Positions 53,201 to 59,573 of a stretch of DNA of 64,000 nucleotides are shown here, piece by piece. The position numbers and the translations under genes are program-made. Source of the DNA: JACVRU01 sp040902725 (GTDB taxonomy: Bacteria; Actinomycetota; Thermoleophilia; Gaiellales; Gaiellaceae); assembly GCA_040902725.1 (NCBI GenBank), contig JBBDWU010000044.1:1-64000 (forward strand). The letters are read 5' to 3'. The notes below the pieces were generated by a model. That model saw nothing but the letters and a program-made list of their open reading frames with translations, did not search any database and was not told the DNA's origin. Each line of letters begins with the position of its first letter. Positions within the stretch are counted from its first letter, which is position 1.

Positions 53201-53887
53201 CCGGCGCAGCGCCAGATCGTGGTCGGCCAGCGCCGCGCCGACGTCCCGGTGACGCTCGCGCAGCCGTCGCTCGTCGGCGTCTCGCTGGTCAGCAACCGGA
53301 AGATCGTGACGACGAAGCGCGGGACGAAGATCTACTGGCGGAAGACGTGGGCGCCGCGCCGCGTCGAGACTGGCACGACGATCCTCTCGCTGCCGCTGCC
53401 GCGGACGCTGACCAAGCCCGGCCGCTACACGATCGTCGTCACCAAGCGCGCGGTCGCCACCGGCAAGATCACGCGCACCCGCACGCCGATCGTCGTGATC
53501 GCGAAGCCGAAGCCGAGCACCAAGACCGTGGACGTCGTCGTCGTCACCGGCAAGGACGTGAAGGAGAGCACGCCGCTCGACCTCGGGCCGAACGTGGACG
53601 TCACGCGGACCGACGACGTCGAGGAGGTCTTCGAGACCACGTCTGATCCGAAGGAGAACGTCCAGGTGATGGTCATCGACGTCGACGGCCAGGCCGAGAT
53701 CGAGCAGATCCGCCAGTACCGCCTGGTCTATCCCGAGCTGCGCATCGTCGCCACCGTCCCCACCGGGCTCGGCGGCGCGGCGCGCGAGGCCGGCGCGAGC
53801 GTCGTCCTCATGGAGCCGGTGTCGATCGCCATGATCGAGCTCGTCGTCAAGCAGCTGACCGGCAACGGCAGCGGCTCGACGCCCTAG
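41237..53887 (+). CDS. giant secreted repeat protein with Fn3, PASTA and receiver-like domains
   Basis: 4216 residues. After a signal peptide (about 1-52) comes a unique region (about 55-820). Residues 823-1960 hold nine tandem beta-sandwich repeats of 124-131 residues, resembling SwmB/cadherin-like modules (each begins PTVTNVTSAKANG-like and ends APGAAGSLGANKALVID-like). Further Ig-like modules with DNVGN motifs and chitobiase-type YYTTDGSTPTT segments run to about 3530. An Fn3 domain (about 3733-3816), a PASTA domain (about 3818-3875), two basic 100-residue repeats (about 3880-4095) and a receiver-like domain (about 4098-4205) close the protein. No LPxTG, SLH or C-terminal membrane anchor is seen. 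Likely an adhesin or wall-associated protein. The ATG at 41237 overlaps the leader ORF stop. Confidence 0.85.
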   Translation: MSTGATSLALGPLGPLGPQGRAWPRLRALAAGVALAAAVAAGLLGSGAREAFAPPLLAPSLSYQLGPATASGVRDWRPGGDVRVAVEDGYAVSAGRARLKLSPTLGAGSSPWHPHARGATRRTPFGAETIVVGSRATELSALVQERQGPKTWRWRLDTTLKPRLRSSGAVVFAGSELRIRPVRILDAAGADITPAGLHWSLAREGGGWELRLRLDDATLPIPYVIDPATDYGDATNQTTQYITKATSATWTTTADVIQASDPAAALCTTGTNCPRVTDGTSNTGPQFLTFNQVLNGSSTTYTTSPAAPAASSTDPDGWIVDAAGNASPNLTVIPSGTWTFKADTQASGSFTSASTHLVVGAWIVTTSGTTISSVDQTVVDPTAAASELGAGTTNGTDTATNLTNSTTKSTRTITIAGVPEVTLNATQRLLVKFYAKRYGNTRSNRVINIVVGTSASNSTNLITHPAVSERPNVPVLVAPAAFSSPATGWVNALPATNAFQATFDDFNATDTGHINFRICTNVTCTAGGDPIQTFSSATGVADGANGSGTLASTNITNGGTYFWQAQAQDQWGVQSAWSSGREFRVDTSKPTAPTFALSEPTPDPDQHTSGSTLYFREGAAGTHTFRVTASSSDPESGLASLNFLAISGFTCVSSCATDTTSPYEQDYTWSSSTTGSFPKPASATNNAGGTSSQGTMIATADTTAPSITRTFPAGGETYNGAGWNAGCATPGFCGTIDDGGAGVQSVELLLQQGSGGYWNGTNFSGGASSWQSATVTGTNWTYAFAETSFPADGDYTVTARSTDNVANVITMTAATFTVNRIGPTVTNVTSAKANGAYKAGDVIDVQIVFSDPVTVNTTGGTPTLTLETGATDRNASYLSGTGSNTLVFRYTVQAGDTSADLDYTATTALALNGATMKGPGGNDAVLTLAAPGAAGSLGANKALVIDTTAPTVTNVTSSTANGIYGTGETIDVQVVFSEPVTVNTAGGSPTLELETGTTDRLATYLSGSSTNTLVFRYTVAAGDSAPDLDYKGTGALQLAGSTIADAALNAAALTLPAPGAAGSLAANKALVVDTGPPSVVNVTAATANGSYGVGQNVDVEIEFNEAVTVNTAGGTPTLELETGAVDRSATYLSGSGTATLVFRYVVQAGDAASDLDYKATSSLALNGGTIVDVAANNAVLTLAAPGAAGSLGANKAIVIETVAPTVTNVTSAKTDGTYTVGEIIDVQVVFSEIVNVTGTPQLTLETGATDRTAGYLSGSGSNTLVFRYTVQAGDTSADLDYAGTGALALNGGTIKDAATNNATLTLAAPGAAGSLGANKTLAIDTSGPTVANVTSSIANGSYNAGDGLDVDIDIQVVFSEAVNVVTTGGTPSLTLETGTVDQEADYLSGSGTSTLVFRYTVQAGDTSADLDYKATTSLALNSGTIRDAVANDATLTLVAPGAAGSLGANKNIVIDTTAPTVTNVTSAKANGTYGGGTAIDVQVVFSEAVNVVTTGGTPTLELETGATNRTGDYLSGSGSNTLVFRYTVQTGDESSDLDYPGTTALALNGGTIKDVATNSATLTLASPGAAGSLGANKALVIDGVRPTVTNVTSAKPNGIYTTGEEIEIQVVFSETVTVTGTPQLLIETGATDRQASYVSGTGSTTLVFRYTVVDGDNNADLDYTGTGALTLNGGTIKDAVANDATLTLVAPGAAGSLGANKALIVDTGPPSVLNVTASTANGSYRAGDTIDVQVVFDEAVTVDTTGGTPTVELETGTTDRTASYLSGSGTTTLVFRYTVQAGDTAADLDYKATTSLALNGGTIVDIALNNAVLTLAAPGAAGSLGANKNIVVDTGAPTVTNVTSAKADGSYTAGEIVDVQVVFSEAVNVTGTPQLELETGPTNRQATYNSGTGTSTLVFRYTVQANDETNDLDYPGSTALTLNGGTIRDAALNNATLTLVSPGAAGSLGANKAIVIDAVAPTIASVVLTESPAAAGQHAVGSELFYRPASGGGTFTVTVDASDVSAGATGIKHVRFPGLAGGFTPESLLDDTASAYTRAYTWTTSASDSGAKTVTAVDNLDNSTDGSFTLTPDSTAPSVTAPTVTAGYFTSLSVPVTLNGGTDGGAGVDAGSSVLERDEAPLDNGDGTCDSFPGTWGTTVTLSGGNDTTVVSGKCYRYRQKLSDNVGNEGTSGASATAKVDTSAPSTPTTAFSGLSAGNTFDNGSGTLFFRPSAGGTFTVTGSSADVQSGVASFTFGSLNTNSGANFGVTQTGNKIDVTFGATTTGPTTARTVKATNNAGLESSDGTYNVTEDSANPTGGTVSVPAFSSTLAVTITKTNYADSGSGIASNVITRSAAQDPSSPGVCPAGGYTGSTIVTSPDTVPTDGKCYVYTLTGTDNVGNAASTPTSPVLVDTTPPSAPALTVSDTGAGLHADNAPATKTVWFKPDTASGDFTVSATTADAQSGIQKVAFATGLTNVSGGGDDTDAPYAKTYTVTGSLSSSQTGKAVTAHNNATLTASTNFDLAADSTAPSGGGVAFSGLGGTGSVYSTATTLSLTLTNGTDTQSGVPAAGHVLKRYSAPLTSDGQSNGSCGTFGAVEATVGDPALSYSDVGLTDGRCYRYEYLVTDNVGNVVTYTSIEVKVDSTAATGPALTLAETVSQTNVHVDSAARKVWFKPGTASGSFDISASTSDAQSGMMKVTFPALAGLTGNVDDTASPFSTTYSWSAAPAASAPNTVAAVNNANNSSATQTFDFSSDGTGPAGGAISYPSGTSADSAPDVTISTFPTDADSGLTNVVLQHRYANFSSGTTCDTFGSWLPESPPVTITGAGTISNHPLTHGFGCYQFRMVATDNVGNVTNFEDGGLTYKFSAGESLTTVEVDAADKQHFAGGNLYFNTSGTVTGTFRIKVATAFEGSYTSVDFPAVSVTGLTCPASTDSSAPFESGICTWTNAFTSTSAIEVVLHGGVPNPKTELVQPLVDTTAPTSSDDTGTVGNDWKTTSTAVSLSGSDTGAGVDKIYYTTDGSTPTTSSSNGTTVNLTTSGQYTIKHFAVDNVGNVGSVTTGSTVIRVDVDSPTNAFSVADVSPAGTAFASGATVFFKSGTAGSFALVDTVSDAHSGPASAAFAAFGPVAGWTTKSAEAVSTPSGGPYKSTVYTRDATVTTDTATTVTGRDVATNATATGVTFKADATPPTTSSNYGSIGATWHSTTQTLTLTGGDGAGSGVGGTFYSLTGGAPFTAGSSVVLSTTGTYSVTFFSVDNVGNIESTTTVGPINIDKTAPTNSLSLTSQAPAGSSLLSGTNLYYRGAAAGSFSIRNAVSDPNSGPAGTTFAAISASNWTAKGAETVSAPSGGPYVSTAYAWSAGTSSFTHVVSGFDASSLGGNSAPTTLTFIDDSTAPTTTDNTAAIGDAWRNTATTVTLSPTDTQSGVSATYYTTDGTVPTTSSSQGTSIVLSTTGIYTIRYFSVDNVGNASAVITASTLIRLDMDNTGASVAVTAPPAGSTVSGLATLSATATDPNSGIASVQFQARAAGSLGMFSAVGLADTTPPYDVSVDTNTIANGDFMFRAVATDLAGNTLASATRALTVENTPASGSVETAIPASSPTSSTIDVPGTAMEITIPAGTSSSILLVELEATQPSVPGFTLGSDAVQIDTCVAAGAAATTSVDSCLATGGSALTSFTDPWRIELLGQGTPSFSTDSVNWTEITQEIAVPADAALYPDSFLVTPGGVDVYTKHLTWFALLQPSVGSSGKITLSRPRLSGVISGGRLTLNWVAAAGPDQVQAYELYIDGVFVRYLGGSLTEFEIGPSGPNDRRTFQLEAFDVNGGRSPVSNTIASVPSITGLTVAQARSRLAGRGFFAAVPAGTPEDAIVVQQTPGAPSMATLGSSISVVVSGGEGHAAFRMQVANSLKIVLGLRTLNVRVALTEPAMVSAKLFSKNRIVRNKNGRLVQWERYYKPRRLAAGATIYPLRVPATLTRPGQYVLLVTARSTASNGVTRSRTPITVVRPAQRQIVVGQRRADVPVTLAQPSLVGVSLVSNRKIVTTKRGTKIYWRKTWAPRRVETGTTILSLPLPRTLTKPGRYTIVVTKRAVATGKITRTRTPIVVIAKPKPSTKTVDVVVVTGKDVKESTPLDLGPNVDVTRTDDVEEVFETTSDPKENVQVMVIDVDGQAEIEQIRQYRLVYPELRIVATVPTGLGGAAREAGASVVLMEPVSIAMIELVVKQLTGNGSGSTP
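43703..47116 (+). repeat. nine tandem coding repeats of 372-393 bp
   Basis: Repeat starts, marked by the codon for the conserved Pro, are at 43703, 44084, 44465, 44846, 45218, 45611, 45992, 46364 and 46745, ending before 47117. Spacings are 381, 381, 381, 372, 393, 381, 372, 381 and 372 bp, all multiples of three. Units 3 and 8 share a DTGPPSV(V/L)NVTA opening and units 4 and 9 share a VNVTGTPQL variant, pointing to a five-unit block duplication. Confidence 0.92.
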
Positions 53888-54555
53888 GCAAAGAGCTCCG
53901 CCACGAAGGCGGCGGCGATCGCGAGCAGCGTGACGCCGATTGCCCGTCGCAGCGCCTGATCGGAGAGGCGCGGCGTGACGCGCGCGCCGAGCCAGGCGCC
54001 GGGCAGCGCTCCGGCCAGCCCGGGCGCGAGCAGTCCCCATTCGACGTCCAGGCGGGCGGCGTGGGCGGCGAAGCCCGCGACGCCGAGAAAGAAGCCGACG
54101 ACGAGGTTGGTGCCGACGGCCTTCGCGGCCGGCAACCCCACGGCGCGCAACAGGGCGGGCAGCCTTAGTGTCCCCAGGATCACGCCGAGCGCGCCGCCGA
54201 CGGCGCCGATCGCGACCCCGAAGACGGCTGCGGGCACGAGCCGCGGGCGCGGGCGGGACCGCTCGTGGAAGGGGCGCGCGAGCAGGTCGACGCCCTGCCA
54301 GGCCAGCACCGCGGCCACGCCGGCGAGCAGCGCCCGCTCGGGCAGCCGCTCGCCGTAGAGGCCGCCGAGGACGGCGCCCGCGACGGACGGCGGCGCCATC
54401 CAGAGCACCACGCGCCGGTCGACCCGTCCCGCCCGGGCGTGCTGCAGGCCCCCGGAGGCCGCCGCGGCGGCGCTGATCGCGATGTTCGCCCCCGCGCCCG
54501 CGCTGGGGCTCCCCGCGAGCACGAGCAGCAGGGGCAGCCGCAGCGTCCCGAGCAC
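53884..54555 (-). CDS. TSUP-family membrane permease (TauE/SafE)
   Basis: At least 223 residues, a multi-helix transporter of the sulfite/sulfonate exporter-like family, with two related halves each marked by a LGTLRLP(L/A)LL motif. The GTG at 54555 cuts into what looks like the first helix: reading the same frame upstream to about 54612 gives a good helix (LAAFAGSFVAGYLGAAVGLV), but no ATG, GTG or TTG is there. A CTG start overlapping the adenosyltransferase gene is possible. Substrate unknown. Confidence 0.8.
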   Translation of the reverse strand: MLGTLRLPLLLVLAGSPSAGAGANIAISAAAAASGGLQHARAGRVDRRVVLWMAPPSVAGAVLGGLYGERLPERALLAGVAAVLAWQGVDLLARPFHERSRPRPRLVPAAVFGVAIGAVGGALGVILGTLRLPALLRAVGLPAAKAVGTNLVVGFFLGVAGFAAHAARLDVEWGLLAPGLAGALPGAWLGARVTPRLSDQALRRAIGVTLLAIAAAFVAELFA

Positions 54556-54608
54556 GAGGCCGACCGCCGCGCCGAGGTAGCCGGCGACGAACGAGCCGGC
54601 GAAGGCCG

Positions 54609-55178
54609 CTAGCGGGACGCCCCAGGCTTCCAGAGCGGCTCGTCCCGTCCCGCGTCGGCGTTGGCGGCCCTGGCGAGGATGAAGAGCAGATCGCTCAACC
54701 GGTTCAGGTAGACGTGCACGAGCCGGTTGAGGCCCCGCGCCCGCAGCGCCTCGAGCTCGGCCCGGCGGCAGACCGTCCGCGCAACGTGGAGCCGCGCCGC
54801 CGCCTCCGTCCCCCCGGGGAGGACGAAGCTCTTCAGCGCGGGCAGGCCCGCGTTGAAGCGGTCGCAGTCCGCCTCCAGGCCCGCGACCTGCTCCTCGCTC
54901 ACGCGCAGCCCCTCCTCCGCCTCCGGCAGCGCGACGTCGGCGCCGAGGTCGAAGAGCTCGTTCTGCACGCGCTCGAGCACCTCCCCGATCGCAGCGGGGG
55001 CGCCGGCGGCGAGGACGAGCCCGAGCTGCGAGTTGAGCTCGTCGACGGTGCCGTACGCGACGACGCGCGGGTCGGTCTTCGGGACGCGGGAGAGGTCGCC
55101 CAGGCTCGTCTCGCCGCTGTCCCCCGTGCGCGTGTAGATGCGCGTCAGCCGGACGGGCTCGTCGCGCTTCCGCGCCAT
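54609..55178 (-). CDS. pduO: ATP:cob(I)alamin adenosyltransferase, PduO type
   Basis: 189 residues. The N-terminal TRTGDSGETSLGD nucleotide motif and the RTVCRRAELEAL helix are PduO hallmarks. It makes adenosylcobalamin, the cofactor the mutase encoded at 35447-39112 needs. The start overlaps the acyl-CoA dehydrogenase stop (TGATG). Confidence 0.93.
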   Translation of the reverse strand: MARKRDEPVRLTRIYTRTGDSGETSLGDLSRVPKTDPRVVAYGTVDELNSQLGLVLAAGAPAAIGEVLERVQNELFDLGADVALPEAEEGLRVSEEQVAGLEADCDRFNAGLPALKSFVLPGGTEAAARLHVARTVCRRAELEALRARGLNRLVHVYLNRLSDLLFILARAANADAGRDEPLWKPGASR

Positions 55179-56341
55179 CAGCCCTGGGCCATGGCCCGCT
55201 CGGCCAGGCCGAGGATCGAGCGGGCGATCACGAGCCGCTGGATCTCGCTCGTCCCCTCGTAGATCTCGGTGATCTTCGCGTCGCGGTAGTAGCGCTCGAC
55301 GGGGAACTCCTTCGTGTAGCCGTAGCCGCCGAGGATCTGGATCGCCTCGCCGCTCTGGCGGCGCGCGACCTCGGAGGCGAAGAGCTTGGCCTTGGCGCCC
55401 TCCTCCGTGTGCGGCAGCCCCTGCTGCTTGAGCCAGGCGGCGCGATAGACGAGCAGGCGCGCGGCGTCGATCTGGGTGGACATGTCGGCGAGCTTCCACT
55501 GGATCGCCTGGAACTCGCCGATCCGCCGGCCGAACTGGCGCCGCTCGAGCGCGTAGGCGCGCGAGACGTCGTAGGCGGCCTGCGCGATGCCGAGCGCCTG
55601 GGCGGCGATCCCGATCCGGCCGCCGTCGAGCGTCGCCATGGCCACCGTGAAGCCCTTGCGCTCCTCGTGCAGCAGGCGATCCGCGCCCACGCGCGCCCCG
55701 TCGAGGACGAGGTCGACGGTGGAGGACGAGTGCAGCCCGAGCTTCTCCCCCGAGCTCGTCGCCTCCACCTGGTCGCCGTCGACGACGAACGCGGAGACGC
55801 CCTTGGCGCCCGGCTCGTCGGGATCGGTGCGCGCGAAGAGGACGATCGTGCCGCCCAGGCCGCCGTTCGTGATCCACTGCTTGCGGCCGGTGATCGTCCA
55901 CCCGTCGCCGTCCGGCTCGGCCTTCGTGCGCAGCGCGCCCGCGTCGGAGCCCGAGTCGGGCTCGGTGAGCGCGAAGGCGCCGATCAGCTCGCCGCGCGCG
56001 AGCGGCGCGACGAAGCGCGCCCGCTGCTCCTCGCTGCCGAAGGTGAGGATCGGGAGCGTGGCGGCGCTGGTGTGCACGGCGACGGTGACGCCCACGCCCG
56101 CGTCGGCGCGCGAGAGCTCCTCGAGCACCAGGATGTAGGAGACGAAGTCGGCGCCGGCGCCGCCGTACTCCTCCGGGATGCACACGCCCATCAGGCCCAG
56201 CTCGGCCAGCTTCCCGTAGAGCTCGCGCGGGAACGTGTGCTCGCGGTCCCACTCCGCGGCGTGCGGCTCGATCTCGTCGCGGGCGAAGTCACGCGCGAGT
56301 GCCTGGATCTCGCGCTGGTCGTCCGTCAGGGCGAAGTCCAC
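55178..56341 (-). CDS. acyl-CoA dehydrogenase
   Basis: 387-residue FAD enzyme of short/medium or branched acyl-CoA type. The FAD motif FALTEPDSGSDAGALRTKA, WITNGG and the C-terminal catalytic Glu in IYEGTSEIQRLVIAR are intact. It would pass electrons to the ETF encoded at 32.8-34.5 kb. The GTG at 56341 sits 7 nt after a TAGAGT -10 element, so the mRNA is probably leaderless. Confidence 0.93.
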   Translation of the reverse strand: MDFALTDDQREIQALARDFARDEIEPHAAEWDREHTFPRELYGKLAELGLMGVCIPEEYGGAGADFVSYILVLEELSRADAGVGVTVAVHTSAATLPILTFGSEEQRARFVAPLARGELIGAFALTEPDSGSDAGALRTKAEPDGDGWTITGRKQWITNGGLGGTIVLFARTDPDEPGAKGVSAFVVDGDQVEATSSGEKLGLHSSSTVDLVLDGARVGADRLLHEERKGFTVAMATLDGGRIGIAAQALGIAQAAYDVSRAYALERRQFGRRIGEFQAIQWKLADMSTQIDAARLLVYRAAWLKQQGLPHTEEGAKAKLFASEVARRQSGEAIQILGGYGYTKEFPVERYYRDAKITEIYEGTSEIQRLVIARSILGLAERAMAQG

Positions 56342-56348
56342 GGCGCGG

Positions 56349-56361
56349 ACTCTATTAGCAT
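56349..56361. promoter_or_regulatory. back-to-back -10 elements in a 29-bp divergent gap
   Basis: TAGAGT on the minus strand (56354 to 56349) serves the acyl-CoA dehydrogenase gene with 7 nt to its GTG. TAGCAT on the plus strand (56356-56361) serves the DUF47 gene with 9 nt to its ATG. The two hexamers are separated by a single base. Confidence 0.55.
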
Positions 56362-56370
56362 CCCGCCGGC

Positions 56371-56991
56371 ATGCGGATCTCCCTCGTCCCCCGGACGACC
56401 GAGTTCTACAAGCTGTTCGAGAGCGCCGGCCGGAACACGCTCGAGGCGGCGCGGCTGGCCGAGATCCGGTTCCGGGAGTTCCCCGCCTCCTCCGTGACCC
56501 AGGCGGACGTCAAGGCCGTGGAGACCGCCGGCGACCAGATCACGCACGACATCGTCCAGCTCCTGAACACCCAGTACGTGACGCCGTTCGACCGCGAGGA
56601 CATCCTGGAGCTCGCGACGGCGATCGACGACGTCGTCGACCACATCGAGGAGGCGTCGGACCGGCTCGAGCTCTACAACCTCGAGCAGCCTGCGCGTCGC
56701 GCAGTCGAGCAGTGCACGCTGCTCGTGGCCGCGACCGAGCACCTCGCCGCGGGGCTGTCCGGCCTCAAGGGCCTCCGCGGCGTCCAGCAGGCGCTGGTCG
56801 AGGTCAAGCGCAAGGAGGACGAGGGCGACCGGCTGGTGCGCGAGGCGATCGGCGCGCTCTTCCAGGACGAGCGCATCGACCCGCTCGTGGTCATCCGCTG
56901 GAAGGACATCCACGACGCGCTCGAGGACGCCCTCGACGCCTGCGAGAGCGCCGCCAACGTGCTCGGCAACATCGTCGTCAAGAACGCGTAG
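56371..56991 (+). CDS. DUF47/PhoU-like phosphate-transport accessory protein
   Basis: 206-residue helical protein of the DUF47 family, almost always paired with a PiT transporter and thought to regulate it. The start MRISLVPRTTEFYKLFESAGRNTLEAA and a later DREDILELATAIDDVVDHIEEA metal-binding-like motif fit. It ends 2 nt before the transporter gene. Confidence 0.92.
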   Translation: MRISLVPRTTEFYKLFESAGRNTLEAARLAEIRFREFPASSVTQADVKAVETAGDQITHDIVQLLNTQYVTPFDREDILELATAIDDVVDHIEEASDRLELYNLEQPARRAVEQCTLLVAATEHLAAGLSGLKGLRGVQQALVEVKRKEDEGDRLVREAIGALFQDERIDPLVVIRWKDIHDALEDALDACESAANVLGNIVVKNA

Positions 56992-56993
56992 CC

Positions 56994-58106
56994 GTGACGG
57001 ACTTCACGCTCGTCGCCGTCATCGCCGTGGCGCTGTTCTTCGACTTCACGAACGGCTTCCACGACGCCGCGAACGCGATCGCCACCAGCGTCTCCACGCG
57101 CGCGCTCTCTCCGCGGACGGCCGTCATCTACGCCGCGATCCTCAACTTCGTCGGCGCCTTCCTCTTCCTCGAGGTCGCGGCAACCATCGCGAAGGGAATC
57201 GTCGACCCGTCGGCGATCACCCTCGACATCGTGCTCGGCGGCGTCGTGGGCGCGATCACGTGGAACCTCATCACCTGGTACTTCGGCCTCCCGACGAGCT
57301 CCAGCCACGCCCTGATCGGCGGCGTGCTCGGCTCCGCCATCGCAGCCAAGGGCCTCGATGTCGGCCAGTGGGACGGGTTGCGCGAGAAGGTGCTGATTCC
57401 GTCCCTGCTCGCGCCGGTCGCCGGGATCCTCGGCGGGGCGTCGATCACGCTGGCGATCCTCTGGCTGGTCAGGCGGCGAAGCCCCGATCAGGTGAACCGC
57501 GTCTTCCGGAGACTGCAGGTCGGCACGGCGGGCTTCGTCGCCTTCACCCACGGCACGAATGACGCGCAGAAGACGATGGGGATCATGGCGCTCGCGCTGG
57601 TCGCCTCGGGGCATCTCCCTGCGGAGGGCTTCGAGATCCCGCTCTGGGTCGTGATCAGTGCCGCGTTCGCGATGTCGGCGGGCACGTACGCGGGCGGGTG
57701 GAGAATAATCCGGACGCTCGGCCAGCGCGTGGCGAAGCTCGAGCCGCCTCAGGGCTTCGGCGCCGAGGCCTCGACGGCGGCGATCCTCTACACCACCGGC
57801 CATCTCGGCTTCCCCGTCTCGACGACGCACACGATCTCCGGCTCCGTGCTCGGAGCGGGCGCGGTGCGGCGCTTCTCCGCGGTGCGGTGGGGGATCGCCG
57901 GCAACATCCTCGTCGCCTGGGCGCTGACGATCCCTGCAGCCGGCCTGGTCGGCGGGCTGATGCAGGGCATCGCGAGCCTGCCGGCGGGCGACGCGGTCGT
58001 GTTCATCCTGGCCGCGGGCATCGCCGCGCTGGCCTTCTACGCCCGGCGCGTCCAGACGAGGACCGGGCTCATCCCAGCGCCGGCGGCTAGTGGGACGCGT
58101 CCGTGA
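56994..58106 (+). CDS. pit: low-affinity inorganic phosphate transporter, PiT family
   Basis: 370 residues with the two inverted PiT signatures, GFHDAANAIATSVSTRAL near the N-terminus and GTNDAQKTMGI in the middle, plus TWYFGLPTSSSHALIGG and PVSTTHTISGSVLGAG. It takes up metal-phosphate with protons. The GTG at 56994 follows the DUF47 stop directly. Its last 20 nt overlap the convergent phoU gene. Confidence 0.94.
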   Translation: MTDFTLVAVIAVALFFDFTNGFHDAANAIATSVSTRALSPRTAVIYAAILNFVGAFLFLEVAATIAKGIVDPSAITLDIVLGGVVGAITWNLITWYFGLPTSSSHALIGGVLGSAIAAKGLDVGQWDGLREKVLIPSLLAPVAGILGGASITLAILWLVRRRSPDQVNRVFRRLQVGTAGFVAFTHGTNDAQKTMGIMALALVASGHLPAEGFEIPLWVVISAAFAMSAGTYAGGWRIIRTLGQRVAKLEPPQGFGAEASTAAILYTTGHLGFPVSTTHTISGSVLGAGAVRRFSAVRWGIAGNILVAWALTIPAAGLVGGLMQGIASLPAGDAVVFILAAGIAALAFYARRVQTRTGLIPAPAASGTRP

Positions 58107-58749
58107 ACTCGCGGAACTCGCCGGTCACGAGGTAGGCCGTCCGCTCGCCGATGTCGACCGCGTGGTCGCCGATCCGCTCGAGCGACCGCGAGACCAGCAG
58201 CATCCTGAGCCCCCACTCCTGGTGTGACGGGTCGTGGCCGAGCGACAGCACCGTGCCGACGACGCGCCGGTTGGCGCGGTCGATCAGCTCGTCCATCTCG
58301 ACCAGCCGCTCGGCGCCTTCCAGATCGCGGCTCGCGAACGAGTCGAGCGACGCGCGGATCATCTCCTCCGCCCTGGTTCCCATCTCGCGGAAGCCCTCCT
58401 CGAGCGCATTCCCCTCCGGCACGCGAGGGGCGAGCTTGACGAGCTTCGCCACGGTTACGCAGTAGTCGGCCATCCGCTCCAGATGGAGGTTGACGTGCAG
58501 GAGCGCGAGCACGAGCCGGAGGTCGACCGCGACCGGGGTCTGCCGGGCGAGCAGCGACTGGATGCCCTCCTCGATGGCGAAGTAGCGCTCGTCGACCTCG
58601 TCGTCGAAGGCGATCACCTCGTCGGCGAGGCCGCCGTCCTGTGTCACGAGGGCCTCCACGGCTCCCCGGAGCCCGCGGATGACGAGCTCGCCCTCCTCCT
58701 GGACGGCCGCCTCGAGCCGGTCGAGCTCTTCCTGGAGCGTGATCCTCAT
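58087..58749 (-). CDS. phoU: phosphate-signalling protein PhoU
   Basis: 220 residues in two three-helix halves, each with an E/D-rich metal-binding motif ([30 protein letters not shown]). It links the Pst transporter to the PhoR kinase and keeps the Pho regulon off when phosphate is plentiful. It overlaps pstB by 4 nt. Confidence 0.94.
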   Translation of the reverse strand: MRITLQEELDRLEAAVQEEGELVIRGLRGAVEALVTQDGGLADEVIAFDDEVDERYFAIEEGIQSLLARQTPVAVDLRLVLALLHVNLHLERMADYCVTVAKLVKLAPRVPEGNALEEGFREMGTRAEEMIRASLDSFASRDLEGAERLVEMDELIDRANRRVVGTVLSLGHDPSHQEWGLRMLLVSRSLERIGDHAVDIGERTAYLVTGEFREFTDASH

Positions 58750-59573
58750 CCGAATCGCCCCGTGACGTAGTCCTCCGTCCGCTTGTCGGCCGGCGTCGTG
58801 AAGATCTTCGGCGTCTCGTCGTACTCGACGAGGACTCCGGTGCGCCTGCCGTCCCCGCCGACCTCGACGCTGAAGAAGGCCGTCATGTCCGCGACGCGTG
58901 CCGCCTGCTGCATGTTGTGGGTCACGATCACGATGGTGTACTCGCGCTTGAGCTCGTGCATCAGGTCCTCGATCCGGGTGGTCGAGATCGGGTCGAGCGC
59001 CGAGGCCGGCTCGTCCATCAGGATGACCTCCGGCTCGACGGCGAGCGCGCGGGCGATGCAGAGCCGCTGCTGCTGCCCGCCGGAGAGGCTGAGCGCGCCC
59101 TCCTTGAGCCGGTCCTTGACCTCGTCCCAGAGCGCCGCGTCGTGCAGCGCCTTCTCCACGCGCTCCTCGAGGCCGTCCTTCATGCCGAGCACCCGCGGGC
59201 CGAAGGCGACGTTGTCGAAGATCGACTTCGGGAAGGGGTTCGGCTTCTGGAAGACCATTCCGATCAGGCGCCGCACCGCGACCGGGTCGACATCGCGAGC
59301 GTAGAGGTCCTGGCCGTGGTAGAGGATCGTGCCGTCGACCGACGCGCTCGGGATCAGGTCGTTCATCCGGTTGAAGCAGCGGATGAAGGTGCTCTTGCCG
59401 CAGCCCGAGGGGCCGATGAACGCGGTGATCGCACGGCGGTAGACGTCGAGCGACACGCCCGCGAGCGCAGGCACGCCGGAGTAGGACACAGTCAGGTCGC
59501 GCACCTCGAAGACGGGCTCGCGCGACGCCAGGGTGCGCTCCCGCACCTCGATGTGGGTTTCCGTCATCACCAC
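58746..59573 (-). CDS. pstB: phosphate ABC transporter ATPase
   Basis: 275 residues; Walker [10 protein letters not shown], signature [16 protein letters not shown] and Walker [16 protein letters not shown] all present, with the PstB-specific [18 protein letters not shown] segment. Confidence 0.97.
   Translation of the reverse strand: MVMTETHIEVRERTLASREPVFEVRDLTVSYSGVPALAGVSLDVYRRAITAFIGPSGCGKSTFIRCFNRMNDLIPSASVDGTILYHGQDLYARDVDPVAVRRLIGMVFQKPNPFPKSIFDNVAFGPRVLGMKDGLEERVEKALHDAALWDEVKDRLKEGALSLSGGQQQRLCIARALAVEPEVILMDEPASALDPISTTRIEDLMHELKREYTIVIVTHNMQQAARVADMTAFFSVEVGGDGRRTGVLVEYDETPKIFTTPADKRTEDYVTGRFG

Noticed and set aside
49373..54040. 1555-codon minus-strand open frame under the giant gene
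   Set aside because: Composition is almost only Arg, Asp, Gly, Ala and Val, with no domains; the plus frame has signal peptide, repeats and named domains. The lack of stops follows from high GC and repeat structure.
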